A DNA stretch of 64,000 nucleotides from Diadema setosum. Lineage: Eukaryota > Echinodermata > Echinoidea > Diadematoida > Diadematidae. Shown piece after piece: positions 47,601 to 56,890 of this stretch. The stretch covers positions 11,867,527 through 11,931,526 of the forward strand of contig CM067062.1 in NCBI GenBank assembly GCA_033980235.1, in the 5' to 3' direction. The notes under the pieces were generated by a model. It did no database searches, had not been told where the DNA came from, and worked only from the letters and a program-made list of their open reading frames with translations. Position numbers and translations under genes: made by a program. The stretch's first letter is position 1, and the number at the start of each line of letters is the position of its first letter.

Positions 47601-49403
47601 AGAGATCGCCAATGCTGACTCGAAACGACTATTCAATCTCGTGAAGAAACTGTCCACCCCTTCTGACTCTGCTATTTATCCTGAACACTCATCTGACTCA
47701 GAACTGGCGCACAGGTTCAGTATATTCTTCATGAAGAAAATCGATGATATTGTGTCTTCCTTTGTATCTGACGTGAACCATTTGGAGTTATCCGTCCAGG
47801 CTCCTGAAAACTCTTTGAGCTGCAACCTGAGCGAGTTTAATCCAGTCACTGATGAACAGCTTCGACGTCTCATCATGCTATCTCCACCAAAATCTTGCAG
47901 TCTGGACCCTCTTCCAACTTGGCTGCTCAAAGAGTGCCTTGATGAGCTGCTTCCGGTTCTAAAAAACATCATTAACACATCATTGTCATCGGGTATAGTT
48001 CCAATACCTTTCAAGACATCTCTTGTTTCCCCTCTGTTGAAGAAACCGAACCTAGATCCCGATGTCCTGAGCAATTACCGACCAATTGCCAATCTGCCAT
48101 TTGTGAGTAAGCTTCTTGAAAGGATTGTGTCTACACAGTTAATGTCTTATGTTGACAGTAATCATCTGCTTCCTACAAACCAGTCAGCATACCGCAACCT
48201 CCACTCAACAGAAACTGCCTTGTTGAAAGTGCTCAACGATCTCCTTCTTGCTGTCGACAAGGGCAATGAGGCTGCTCTTCTTCTTCTTGACTATTCGGCT
48301 GCGTTTGACACGCTCGACCACACGTTGCTACTACAACGACTTAGTAATGACTATTCCATCACAGGCACTGCCATCCAATGGATCAAGTCATATCTTCAAG
48401 ATCGCAGACAGAGGGTGATAATCAATGGGACCTGGTCACGTCCTGGTCCTATCAGCTGCGGAGTTCCGCAAGGATCCGTTGCCGGCCCCCTTCTTTTTCT
48501 CCTCTATACAGGTCCACTCACCAGAATCATCAATTGTCATCATGGAGTCAACTACGCTATGTATGCTGACGACACTCAAATTTACATAACTATGTCACCT
48601 GGCGATAGGATTGCTGCTGTTAATTCACTGAGAGAATGTCTCAACGACATCAAAACCTGGTCCACTGCCAACAGACTCCGTCTGAACGAAGACAAGTCTG
48701 AACTCATCCATTTCTCTTCACAGTTTAGGAGCACAGTTCCTCTACCAGATCTAACTACTCGGGATGGGATTATTAAGGTCTCTAACTGTGTTAGAGACCT
48801 TGGCTTTACTTTGGACAAACACTTAACTCTTAAACACCATATCACAAACATTTGTAAGTCTGCATCATGGGGTATTTTCAAAATAGGGAAGATCAGGCGT
48901 CTGCTTGATCAATCATCAGCTGAGCGGCTCGTCCATGCCTTCGTCTCCTCCTATCTGGACTACTGCAACTCCCTCCTTGCCGGCCTCCCTCTTTCTCACA
49001 TATCCCCTCTCCAACGTATCCAAAATTCAGCCGCTAGATTAGTCTCCCTTAGTAGGAGACATGACCATATATCTCCTGTTCTCCGCTCACTCCATTGGCT
49101 TCCAGTACATTCCCGTATTACTTTCAAGATCCTACTTCTGACGTACAAAATCACACGTAATCTTGCACCCATATATCTTCAAAACCTAGTCTCTCTCCGC
49201 TCCTCCTCTTCTGCCAGACCCCTCCGTTCATCTTCCTCTCTCCAATTACTTCATGGCCCACGTACAAAAACCCGTTATGGTGACCGAGCCTTCTCTTCCA
49301 TTGCTCCCACTCTTTGGAATAAACTTCCTCTTTATATTCAGAATGCCTCATCTGTCGAATCATTTAAAATTCTTCTTAAAACTCACCTGTTTAATCAGCT
49401 GTA

Positions 49404-49435
<32 letters not shown>

Positions 49436-52400
49436 CTGGAGGCGCACACAGTTATCAATTATTGTACCATTGTATCACATGTATTTTTCTTTTCTTTTCT
49501 TTTCTTTCTTCTTCTTTTGTTACCGTTAACGTTAATTTTGTTAATGTTATTGTGTTTTCTAGTCTATTTGTATGAGTAGCAAAGTGCGCTTAGAAACGTC
49601 AGTATGAAGCGCCATATAAATGCAATTATTATTATTATTATTATTAAATTCTCTGGAAAGTTTTTTTTTTCTTCTTTTTTTGCCTCAAAGGTCAAAAGGT
49701 CAAAGATCAAGTGAAAGTGCTGAACTAACTTTTTCCTCCATATCTCGGAAGTGGCTCAAGTTATCTTAAAACTTAGTACATATTATGCATGTTCTACCTG
49801 AAAGTGATTATCTTATGAATTTTAGGGTCAAGGGCCAGATGAAACTGGTAACAATTTACTATTCAATTCAGAAATTGCACTTTTTCTCCACACCTGTACC
49901 TTGAAAATTACTCAATGCCTAAATGTATGAATGGGTCAAAGTCGAGTTAAAGTCCTTAAATCCCTAGATACATGCTCTCCTATTCATCCAATTAAACCTA
50001 GGTCAAGGAAGGTGAACATTCAACACATTTGTGACAAACTTGTCATTTCAATATTTTGCCAATTTTGTGAAAATGTAATCACACATTGTCCACATGTACT
50101 ATCTAGACCTACTGAGAAAATCATGCATTATGGCGGAGGCATACCAGTCACCAAAGCGACATTTCTAGTTCCTTGTTACATTGTTTTATCTCATATAGAG
50201 GCTGTAGTCATAAATGAGTACAACTCTTTGCTAACTAACTCTGACAGGTCATGACTACAGTCCTATATGAAGTAAAACAATATAACAAGCAAAAAGGTTT
50301 TATCATGTACTGTCAAAGTGGAAATTTTTGCGGTGTTGAAATTTTCGTGCATTTCGCGCAACCAGAGAATAATGCGAAAATAAAAGCACGCTAATATTTT
50401 TGCTCGCCATATGTTCCTGTACTTGATGTCTTGATTCTGTGGAATTAAAAACATGCGAAACTCTTCTTACCCGGCCGAGCGTGAAAAATTAGTTGCGCGA
50501 AAATATCCACTTTTACAGTATAATACATGGTATAGTAACAGCAGAACAGGATTAATTTAACAAGGAACATAACAGTCTATACAATGATATGACAGTTCTC
50601 TGTCAATAGCCATACATTGACACCAGAATCCAAGTCAATGGGAGGAACCGTAGTACTGAAGTTTTGTTGCTTCAATGTAAATTCACACAGGAAAGACTTC
50701 TACTGGTACATCAGACAGCGGAACAGCAGCAAATTGTGAGGAACTCCTCCAATGCAACATGCTTCCTTGATTCAACATGCACAACAACTCTGTGAGTCTT
50801 AAATAAAGGCTATCACCCTCTAAGAGGGCTTGGCTAGCATTGAAGTGCAGTTTTACACTATTTACATTGTACAAGTTGCCATTGATGAATGATGCGACAT
50901 CAGATGAATCAAAATGTGGAAGTTTCATCAGTATTGGACACAAAATAAAAACTGTATGGAAATATTCCTGTCTCTCTTGTTACTTCTAAGAACTTATATT
51001 TGTTGCAGCCACACAAACAAGATAATAATTAGAAAAGGCAATGATGTGATCACCTCACAACATCTATTGGTTGGGACACAAAATTATCATTGTCAGATCA
51101 AAGTACATTAATCATGTTCATGGTCTGTGCCTGAAATATGGGTGTTGGGATAAGCTTCATTTTGTAGCTTGAATGGCATGAAATATTTTATTAATTTTTG
51201 TACATGGCACCTTTTTTCCACACCATTTCGCTGAAGTGTTTTACAGCATATCGTTACCCAAATCACCAGAATCAAACTTGCTCCTACAATACATGCCAAT
51301 TCATACCCGTAATAGCAATGAGATAACCGACATTTTTCATAGTATACATCCCTTTACCTGAGTAGGGATAAGAATGGTGACTTGCTCAGGGTTGCAAGCA
51401 CTATGGCAGGGCTTGAACCCTTGACTTCCATTGAGAAAGGTCATTGCACAATCCACTAGACCACAATATACTTATGAATGCATACATGCCTTTCTGTTGT
51501 TGTTGCCATATTACTGAATATCTTTTGCATCCACCGACAGCCAATCCTTGCCGCTACTTCTCCTTTCCGTGCGTACCGGGGGAGGGCACCACCACCGCCG
51601 CATCGTGGCTTCCGCTATCCTGCAGGAAGCGAGCCGGGAGGCGATGAGGGAAGCCCTGCGGGTCGTGTGGTCGTGGAACCCATCTTGGTCACCGTCAGCT
51701 TTCGCGACGGAGTTTGAGGACAAGGACATGGGTGCAGCGGAAAGCGTCTTCTCAGGTTAGCGAGTGCAGTGGATCCCTTCTTGCTGGAGATATGACTTAC
51801 GCATGACTTTAGTGTATGATACGTCCGTAACCTCTCCCCATGAATTTCTGGCTTTGTGCCATGAACGCCACTGTTGCTTCATTGCAACGTAAGCAAAAAT
51901 AGAAATTTCAAGAACAATATGGTAAAACCAGACATTTTCATGTGCATGCATGAAATTTTGCAAGGAGCCAGTGTTTGCGAAAGTAAAATGCAAGCAAAAG
52001 GTTTTGTGTGTACACAATGCATTGAACGACAGCGTCAGTTTCCAAAGTTTCATGCCGTGAATGATTCTTGTTTTACAGTAACTCGCACACAAGAGGCAAT
52101 ATTACATTCAACCTCAGTGTGTACCTACATAATTATATCATGAACATGTGAGACTTTGACTATCACCTTTTTCCTCTCGTTTTCACGTTTTCATTATGTA
52201 ATATCAATTTTCCCTGTATCTCTCTCATAGCCATATTTTCCCTGCCTTGTATGTCGTATAACCTTCCACAGATAAGATGGCCGATGAACTAATTTGCGTG
52301 ATTTTTTTTTTTTTTTTTTTTTGGGGGGGGGGGTATTTTTTGCTTTGTGTGTGTGTGTACGTGTGGGTTTGTATGTCTTTGAATTTTTGTCAATATTGAT

Positions 52401-53837
52401 AAGTACATCCCTACTCATACTTGTAAGTACATCCCTAAGTCATTGTGTTTGTTAACATGATTTATGTGGTAGGTGTCCCCATCAACCTCTGCAACTACCA
52501 CCGGTCTTCAGAGTGGAGGCGATGGCTCCGACACCCTACCCACATCGTGGAGGGATCCACCGACTGTCTCCTGGCGCTGCTGGAGGGCGTGGCCAATGCC
52601 AGGAGCAAGGAGGAATACTGTCGTCTCTTGCAGATGCTGCGGGACAGCGACTTCTGGCAGGGAAACCCCAAACTCAGGGCCTGGTTCGGGGGCAGGTGGC
52701 TTCCCCACTACACAGTAAGGAAACTGACCAGACACTGGCAGAGAAAACAAGTGTGTAACTGCAAAAATTTAATTTGGTAATTTGATCTTGGACCGCAAGA
52801 CTAGATTTAGGGGATAGGATGTAAGCTTTTGTTCAATGTAAACTTCACCAGGATTTGGTGAAGGTGCCTCTCAGATTTTTTTGTCTTTCCAAGTAGCCTT
52901 TAGAATATCCAAGAAATGTGATGTATTTGAAATTGTATTTATCAATTGGGTGCCGTATTTTCTTCTTTGTTTCATTTTCATTTTGTAGTGTCCTGTAATT
53001 GTTCCATACATTACCATTTCATCCCATATAAAAGGGGATATTATTCTCCATTATGATCTTGTTACTTCCCGTCAAGAAGTAGAGAGTATAGATTAGAGTA
53101 TGACATAGATTTTGTTTTTATGGGAATTGATACATTTCTCCATTCTATTTGTACAGTTGTTTGTCATTAGTGGATTTGATTGTATTTCAAATATGCAGAT
53201 CATGATATAATCACCAGGAGCAGAAAATCTTGTGACCATTATGTGAATATGAGGGAAATTGTGCCACAGGAGTTCTTACATGGAATATTGCCCAGAACAT
53301 GTTTTGAATACATGGGCTATATTTGAGTCTTAAACATTTCCTCCTTGTTTTACGTAGAAATGGGCACAAGCATTTCTATCCCGCACCCCATCAAAGCCTG
53401 CCCCCCTGCATGGGGGCGAGGATGCAGAAGGGTCACTGGAATCGGACTCCGGCTCCCTTGGGGGAGATACCAGCCACGCCCTGGTCCACTGCCTCCGCAC
53501 CCAGTGCCTGGACTCTCTGCGACGGCTCACCGACTTGGCCCAGCGACTTGACGACCAGGATGACTTGGGCCATCTCTACCAGTGCCTCCATCAGGCGGAG
53601 CAGCAGTATGCTGCTACACAGCGCCCTCATGTGGCGGATGATGCCACGGACAACGATGCTGATAGGGTGGAGGAGGAGGAAGAGGAGAGTGAAGAGCTGC
53701 AAGTCAAACGACAGAGACTTGAGGAGGCAGGAGAGATTTTGGTCAACAGGGATGCGGTTGTCCTGGATACTGCTAGCGGGGATACCATTGAAATCCTGTG
53801 TAGTGATGTGACTTCTGAACATGTCGAAACTTTATGA
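36801..53837 (+). CDS. CARF/ALS2CR8-like protein with a MULE-transposase-like core, ten exons
   Basis: Exons: 36801-36972 (exon opens at 36798), 37880-38061, 40983-41096, 41683-41829, 42767-42960, 43382-43463, 50691-50791, 51541-51755, 52473-52714, 53358-53837. Phases agree throughout (1,0,0,0,2,0,2,1,0), giving 642 residues. Residues 1-160 resemble the ALS2CR8 domain of calcium-responsive transcription factors (ANFGKTD, IPFDGVPF, YECEYGKDHK, KRNCPAKIRMKEV). Residues about 290-475 follow the MULE transposase/ZSWIM pattern: LLLVHQ, FLDSTCTTT, WNPSWSPSAFATEF, LCNYHRSSEWRRWL, FWQGNPKLRAWFGGRWLPHY. Asp324 matches the first catalytic Asp, but the second appears to be Glu388. The C-terminus is acidic with a KRQR motif. 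Likely a domesticated, DNA-binding nuclear protein; target and calcium response are unknown. The start at 36801 is a guess: an upstream coding exon is possible. Confidence 0.75.
37880..38061 (+). CDS. CARF-like gene, exon 2
   Basis: TTTGTTTAG|AT to CAG|GTATAT. A split Asp codon joins exon 1. It encodes LKWADIESVAGTAIPFDGVP and the YECEYGKDHK motif, whose Cys may help bind zinc. Confidence 0.78.
38097..38390 (+). mobile_element. Hairpin-headed element with (GTTT)n, short form
   Basis: It opens with the hairpin ACCTCCACCAAGGGAGGAGGT, then (GTTT)n at 38135-38160, then a body with GAACAGATTCGGATGAAACT. It closes with a decayed hairpin and TCTAGTTT (about 38380). It is in intron 2 of the CARF-like gene. 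Confidence 0.65.
39010..40420 (+). mobile_element. Hairpin-headed element with (GTCC)n-like head and 325 bp tandem units
   Basis: Head hairpin CTCACCTGAGCCAAAGGCTC then AAGTGAG, then CGTCCG/CGTCGT words (39057-39120). Then come three tandem units starting at the TACATTTTCATCTTCTTC block near 39129, 39455 and 39777, and two shorter ones at 40109 and 40288. The right end has CTCAGGTGAGCGC, complementary to the head, then hairpin AGACCCACGGGTCT and CTTGTTAT. Minus-strand open frames here are unit translations. Confidence 0.75.
40588..40776. repeat. Interspersed repeat (TATAATGAAAT family), copy 1
   Basis: Contains TTATAATGAAATTTTGATAT and CCAAGGACTTGGTCATT and closes GTCCACTGTACTT. Similar words recur at 55805-55992. 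Confidence 0.6.
40983..41096 (+). CDS. CARF-like gene, exon 3
   Basis: CTGCCAG|GGC to AAG|GTGGGC, 38 codons in phase 0. A basic run (KHKKRNCPAKIRMKEVMKF) is the conserved Cys-Pro block of the ALS2CR8 domain and a likely DNA-contact surface. Confidence 0.8.
41148..41220. repeat. (CAA)n-type low-complexity run
   Basis: CAA/AAC/GAC triplets in intron 3 of the CARF-like gene. Confidence 0.85.
41683..41829 (+). CDS. CARF-like gene, exon 4
   Basis: CATTCTAG|CTG to CAG|GTCAGT, 49 codons in phase 0. It encodes LDFDSRYQRNKVTENLNIAM and VGERRIYISFPTDDEHKSH. Confidence 0.8.
41856..42062. repeat. Probable member of the TTTTACAGTA MITE family, diverged
   Basis: It starts TACCGTAAGACCACAAATAT and ends GGTTTTTACAGTCA, with TTCATGCAAGCAAAAAT inside. 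The ends are only partly complementary. Confidence 0.4.
42330..42565. mobile_element. MITE, TACTGTAAA family
   Basis: TACTGTAAAG at the left is mirrored by CTTTTACAGTA at the right. The interior has repeated TTTGCGAATTTCACAAGTGC and other GCGAA words. Confidence 0.65.
42767..42960 (+). CDS. CARF-like gene, exon 5
   Basis: GCTTTCAG|GTC to ATAAG|GTATGT, phase 2 out. It is predicted to be helical (IINLIDQLIAERAERTVEEV), a likely linker between the two halves of the protein. Confidence 0.8.
43382..43463 (+). CDS. CARF-like gene, exon 6 (82 bases)
   Basis: AAACTCAG|T to CGG|GTATGG. Phase 2 in gives a split Ser codon, then PEELPELVTRHRMKSGDQIY and FRRQSIR. The correct frame is not the longest one here; splice phase decides it. 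Confidence 0.65.
44515..45640 (+). mobile_element. Nested hairpin-headed element with 170 bp tandem units
   Basis: Head GTCCCCGCCGAACGAGTTCG then AGCAGGGGAC, (GTCC/GTCT)n at 44575-44625, then about five units of about 165-170 bases (TGCTACTCCTTCGCCATTTC, GTGATGGCACTAGGTGAGGG, TGACCTTTGACCTTGA). The end CCGGCGGGGAC complements the head, followed by hairpin ATTACGCACCGCGTAAT and TTCTACTTTT. It interrupts a unit of the larger host element. Confidence 0.78.
46057..49404 (+). CDS. L2-type LINE polyprotein: hydrophobic N-terminus, 2A-like motif, AP endonuclease, RT
   Basis: 1115 codons from ATG at 46057 (the frame is open upstream, but only through a GTG). Residues about 5-28 are hydrophobic and signal-like (IWRLWHLFFCIPLIVSLL). 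Residues 74-83 read SGDIQTNPGP, a 2A-like ribosome-skipping motif with Gln in place of the usual Glu. The endonuclease starts near 165 (FGLWNARSLTNKVDAV) with VLVITESWL, LLGDFNIH and SDHSAIL. RT has NYRPIANLPFVSKLLERI, LLLDYSAAFDTLDHTLL, CGVPQGSVAGPLLF and catalytic YADDTQIY (836-843). The C-terminus has the L2-type RYGDRAFSSIAPTLWNKLP block. All catalytic blocks look intact. It is an autonomous-type element within intron 6 of the CARF-like gene. Confidence 0.9.
46282..46305 (+). other. 2A-like (D-x-Q-x-N-P-G-P) motif in the LINE ORF
   Basis: GAC ATT CAA ACA AAC CCA GGT CCA encodes DIQTNPGP, preceded by LAILLSG. The consensus is D-(V/I)-E-x-N-P-G-P; skipping would occur between the last Gly and Pro. 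Such motifs are known at the N-termini of sea urchin LINEs. The Glu to Gln change may weaken it. Confidence 0.6.
50308..50520. mobile_element. MITE, TACTGTAAA family
   Basis: TACTGTCAAAGTGGAAATTT is mirrored by AAATATCCACTTTTACAGTA. The interior matches 63660-63872 in inverted orientation, including CATATGTTCC, GAATTAAAAACATG and CGCGCAACCAGA. Confidence 0.85.
50691..50791 (+). CDS. CARF-like gene, exon 7 (start of MULE-like core)
   Basis: TTCACACAG|GAA to ACTCT|GTGAGT. It encodes ERLLLVHQTAEQQQIVRNSS then NATCFLDSTCTTT. It was sought because exon 8 begins in mid-domain. It fits phase 0 in and phase 2 out, and supplies the missing LLxVHQ and LDxTxxTT blocks. It lies about 7.2 kb after exon 6, past the nested repeats. 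Confidence 0.75.
51360..51476 (-). mobile_element. tRNA-derived SINE fragment, minus strand
   Basis: The minus strand reads GTGGTCTAGTGGATTGTGC (A box), then AAGGGTTCAAGCCCTGCC (B box). Spacing fits a tRNA head. Confidence 0.7.
51541..51755 (+). CDS. CARF-like gene, exon 8 (MULE-like core)
   Basis: CACCGACAG|C to TCAG|GTTAGC. In frame it reads QSLPLLLLSVRTGGGHHH, then a helix and WNPSWSPSAFATEFEDKDMG. Relatives carry Asp where this has Glu388 in ATEF. Confidence 0.78.
51868..52080. repeat. Probable member of the TTTTACAGTA MITE family
   Basis: It ends TTGTTTTACAGTA and contains TTTGCGAAAGTAAAATGC and CACAATGCATTGAA, both similar to the copy at 42330. The left end is eroded. Confidence 0.45.
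52473..52714 (+). CDS. CARF-like gene, exon 9 (C-x2-H and Trp-rich part)
   Basis: TGTGGTAG|GT to ACA|GTAAGG. It encodes GVPINLCNYHRSSEWRRWLR, with the Cys-x2-His pair typical of MULE cores, then FWQGNPKLRAWFGGRWLPHY. Confidence 0.82.
53358..53837 (+). CDS. CARF-like gene, last exon
   Basis: TTTTACGTAG|AAA to TGA at 53835-53837. It starts KWAQAFLSRTP, completing the MULE-like block. A Ser/Gly-rich stretch, Leu-rich helices, a Glu run (VEEEEEESEELQ) and basic KRQR follow. Confidence 0.8.
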   Translation, partial: KWAQAFLSRTPSKPAPLHGGEDAEGSLESDSGSLGGDTSHALVHCLRTQCLDSLRRLTDLAQRLDDQDDLGHLYQCLHQAEQQYAATQRPHVADDATDNDADRVEEEEEESEELQVKRQRLEEAGEILVNRDAVVLDTASGDTIEILCSDVTSEHVETL

Positions 53838-54036
53838 CCTTCAGTCCACACAAGAAATGTTGCTGGCACGTACGCGGCCTTAAACCACTCCATTTCACGA
53901 AGGAACTCCCGACCCTTTCTTCAACGATTGGCATATCCACTGGAGTGCTTTCTTACCTGTATTTATTTCAAGTTTGGGAAGAATTATCCAAATGCCAATG
54001 TAAAAGCACAAGTTTCAGCTAAGTGTCTGGGCACGT
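53838..54036 (+). other. Probable 3' UTR of the CARF-like gene
   Basis: Sequence directly after the stop. No AATAAA is seen here, so the transcript end is not placed. Confidence 0.35.
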
Positions 54037-54039
54037 ATC

Positions 54040-54223
54040 AGGGCAATTACCCCCAGAGGGCAATTACCCCCGGCTAAATACTGGTTAGTGATAAGGTTAG
54101 AGTAAAGATTAGGTTATGGGTTAGGTTTAGGATTAGACTTTTGGTAAGGGTTTGGTTTAGGTTTAGGATTAGGGTTAGGGCCAGGGAAAGGGTCTGGGGT
54201 AATTGCCCAGGGGGTAATTGCCT
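54040..54223. mobile_element. MITE with GGGCAATTACCCC ends and telomere-like interior
   Basis: GGGCAATTACCCCCAGAGGG then CAATTACCCCC is mirrored by GGGGTAATTGCCCAGGGGGT then AATTGCC. Between them lie many imperfect TTAGGG/TTAGGT/TTAGGA words (54100-54182). Confidence 0.75.
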
Positions 54224-55800
54224 AGACTCGCCTGGGTATGCTGAGGGTTAATGGAGAATGCTAACATGGGAGGTAGACTTCTTTTAGATGCCCAGCCTTA
54301 GCAAAACTTCCCTGAAGCTGGACAAAAATTGGACAAGTTGGAAAAAGTTTTCACAGTTTGAGTGTAGTCAAGTCATCCAGCATGGCATGATACGAGGAAT
54401 GGATGCTTGCCATGGTAATGTGATGGCACAGAATTGACAAATACTCCTCTGTTGTATTCTATGTGCAATATCGATAAAAATCACACTTCTCTATATTTCA
54501 TTCGACATATGTGCATGAATGGCATGTTAAAACCAATATTCGTACCTATCTATGGTATCTGAAAATTTGTTATAAAGATCTTTTATTTTTCTTTTCATAT
54601 TCAAAGTAGATATGGGGAGCAGGTCTCTACTTGTATCATACATGTAGGTATGTAACCAAGAGTACATTTCACAATTTCTGAACATGCAGATTGCTGTAAT
54701 TCTCCAAATCTGTCGGATTTCACCTGCATTTTCACTGATTGGTTCCAGAAGTATCACTACCTCTACTTTAAGACCCTGCCCATGTAATGGAAATTTTTCT
54801 TACACCAGATTGCAAAGAGTAAACATTTCCAGTCTGTTCTGTGTTGTTGTTGATTTTTTTTTTTTTTTTTTTGGGGGGGGAATGTTTTTTCTTTTTTTTT
54901 TTCTTTTTTTGACAGCTGATGTTCATTTTCACCTACCTCTCTCATACTCAATTTATTAATTGGAACTATATGACCGATTTACCTTGGAGCTGTTTAAAAT
55001 AAGCATACCATGCTGTAACAGACCGGCCCCCATACGACTGGGCCTTATATTTTTGGAGCCGTATCAATTACACAGAGTAAGCCAATCGTCTGTATTGTCA
55101 GAATATTTGATTGCAATGAAGTGGATGAGAACTATTCGCAAATTCAACAAAATGCCGTATTATCAACTCTTATCCCGACAGGAATGTACTGTGCAAGCAT
55201 TCATTGCTCCGTTGATTACCGAGCTCCACAATCGCAAAATATGACCACCCACAGAATTGTCAGGAAGCCTCGATTCATAAAAAAAATTAGACTAACTAAA
55301 TATATGGTGTCTACAGTAGTCAACACTATGGACAGCTTTAGCCTTCAGAGACTCCAACTCTCCCGCTTTCGACGGGAGATCTCTTGCCCATTTTCGCAAA
55401 ATCTCCCATTCTCCCACTTGAGATTTAATTTCCTCCACCCTGGCTCTGTGTCTCCTATCTAAGATGTATTTCCTCCCACTCGAAATGATCTTTCTCCCAC
55501 CCAAACACTTGTTTAAAACTTGGAATTAATTGTTCATATACGTTGTATCCAAGGGGACCCAAGGTCAAGCGTCAACACTGCGATCAAAGAACGAGCTAGC
55601 TAGGTGCTCTACCTACTGCCCCATCCCCCACGTACATATATACAATTACATAGATCATAAAATGCATGTACAGAGTGCTTGTATGTACGCATGAGATTGA
55701 TACTGCGTGCACATCAGGTTGAAGTCTCCAGTTTGCTTGGGGATTTAGGTTGGAGAATCTCCAGATCAGAAGGTGCTTGGGGTTGGAGTCTCTGAGCCTT
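54224..55800. other. Intergenic, no supported gene
   Basis: T- and G-runs at 54855-54910. A segment at 55345-55500 is rich in CTCCCA/GGGAGA words. The minus frame at 55292-55504 is Lys/Arg-rich but lacks splice sites and homology I can name. A weak tRNA-like A box lies on the minus strand near 55610-55640. Confidence 0.45.
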
Positions 55801-55804
55801 ATCT

Positions 55805-55992
55805 TTGTACGGTGCACTCCTGTTATATCGAACATGGTTATAACAAAACTCTTTTTACAATGAATCAAAATTCAGGTCCTAAACTTATCATCTATATATC
55901 GTTATACACTATACTGTTCGGTTAAAATGAAATGTTGATATGATGAAATAATACGCTAGTCCGGAGGACTTGCTATAACAGTAGTACACTCT
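55805..55992. repeat. Interspersed repeat (TATAATGAAAT family), copy 2
   Basis: GTTATATCGAACATGGTTAT, GGTTAAAATGAAATGTTGAT and GGAGGACTTGCTATAACAG parallel the copy at 40588-40776 in order and spacing. Confidence 0.55.
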
Positions 55993-56724
55993 GGGAGAAC
56001 ACTCTATGAGCTACAGATGCAGAATGCATTTAAGGGGTATAAAACCTGTTCCCCCTTCTTATATGCATGAAGGTTTAAATCTTGTTCTTTTCACCAGTAT
56101 TACCTTTCTACTCAAGAACTGCTCTGATTTCTAATATGATTATCTACATTTATCATTAAGCGAAAGAAATTTTTACTACTCTGATGTGGTGACGATGGAG
56201 AGTAAACAATAATTTTAATAAAGCGATTGAATTAAAAAAAAAAAAGTATTCATCTCTGCATGTACGTTTCAGTGTCAAAATTTTCTTCAAACTTACTCTT
56301 GGTGTGTATAATTAGAGAATAAGAGTACAGCTGTAATATGTTTTTGACAGTCCTCCTCAGAGTGTAAGTTCTGTCTGTGCCCAAATATTTTTAAGAAATG
56401 AAAATTAGCCAAATTTTGTGTACACAAAACAAATGGAGAGCTGCCTTACACCTAGGTCACACTCAGTTGCTCATTTGTTGTACTCTCTAAACTTTGACAG
56501 TTCATCACTTCTTTTTCTTTTCTTTTTTTGTGAGCCTGATTTTTTTTTTTCTGCAAAATGTTCACTTGCCTTCAGCTCCAATTTTCTGGTTTTCGCACAA
56601 AGCAATGTCAGAGTTGAATTTCCCTTAAATATCCAGTCTCGGCAGAATGTGTAGACACAGACACACGCATGAAAACACACTTCCATACACCAGTACACAT
56701 ATGACTGTTGTACTGTATAAGCTG

Positions 56725-56890
56725 TTATTTTTGCGTACAGATATTTTTGCGAATGAGGAGGTTACAAACATTTTCGCAAGATGTCTTGTTTTTAAGACTA
56801 TCATATGTAATGCCTGTCAGTTTGAGATATTTTCGTGTGTTTTTGAATTCAGGGTCCAAATTCACAAAAATTAAACCCTCCCAAAAATAG
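56725..56890. repeat. Possible eroded member of the GCGAA-rich MITE family
   Basis: It starts near GTACTGTATAAGCTGTTATT and has TTTTTGCGAATGAGG and CATTTTCGCAAG inside. The right end is unclear. Confidence 0.3.

Larger units (their letters stand above)
45681..49646 (+). mobile_element. Apparently full-length L2-type non-LTR retrotransposon
   Basis: It is inserted between TAACCTAATAGA and ATTCTCTGG of the host unit (intact relatives read CCCAATTAAGATTCTCTGG). It has a 5' UTR of about 375 bases, one long intact ORF, and a 3' UTR ending in (ATT)n at 49630-49646. GTGTGCGCCTCCA (45697-45709) and its exact complement TGGAGGCGCACAC (49437-49449) bracket the ORF. The open ORF suggests recent insertion. 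Confidence 0.85.
43796..50150 (+). mobile_element. Large hairpin-headed element, split by two nested insertions
   Basis: Head hairpin ATGCCTCCGCCACGAAGTGG then TGCCGGAGGCAT, (GTCC)n at 43840-43870, then tandem units of about 180 bases (from 43990, 44170 and on) with AAGGTCAAAGGTCAAA and TTGAAACTTAGTGTATACAT. After the nested elements the same unit resumes at 49690. The end TGGCGGAGGCAT (50130-50141) complements the head and is followed by a decayed hairpin and TTTCTAGTT. It occupies much of intron 6 of the CARF-like gene. Confidence 0.75.

Noticed and set aside
51345..51476. Functional tRNA gene
   Set aside because: A and B boxes are present, but the acceptor and anticodon stems do not form. 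It is a SINE head.
55292..55504. Lys/Arg-rich 70-codon frame, minus strand
   Set aside because: It follows CTCCCA/GGGAGA word bias, and I could find neither splice sites nor a family match.
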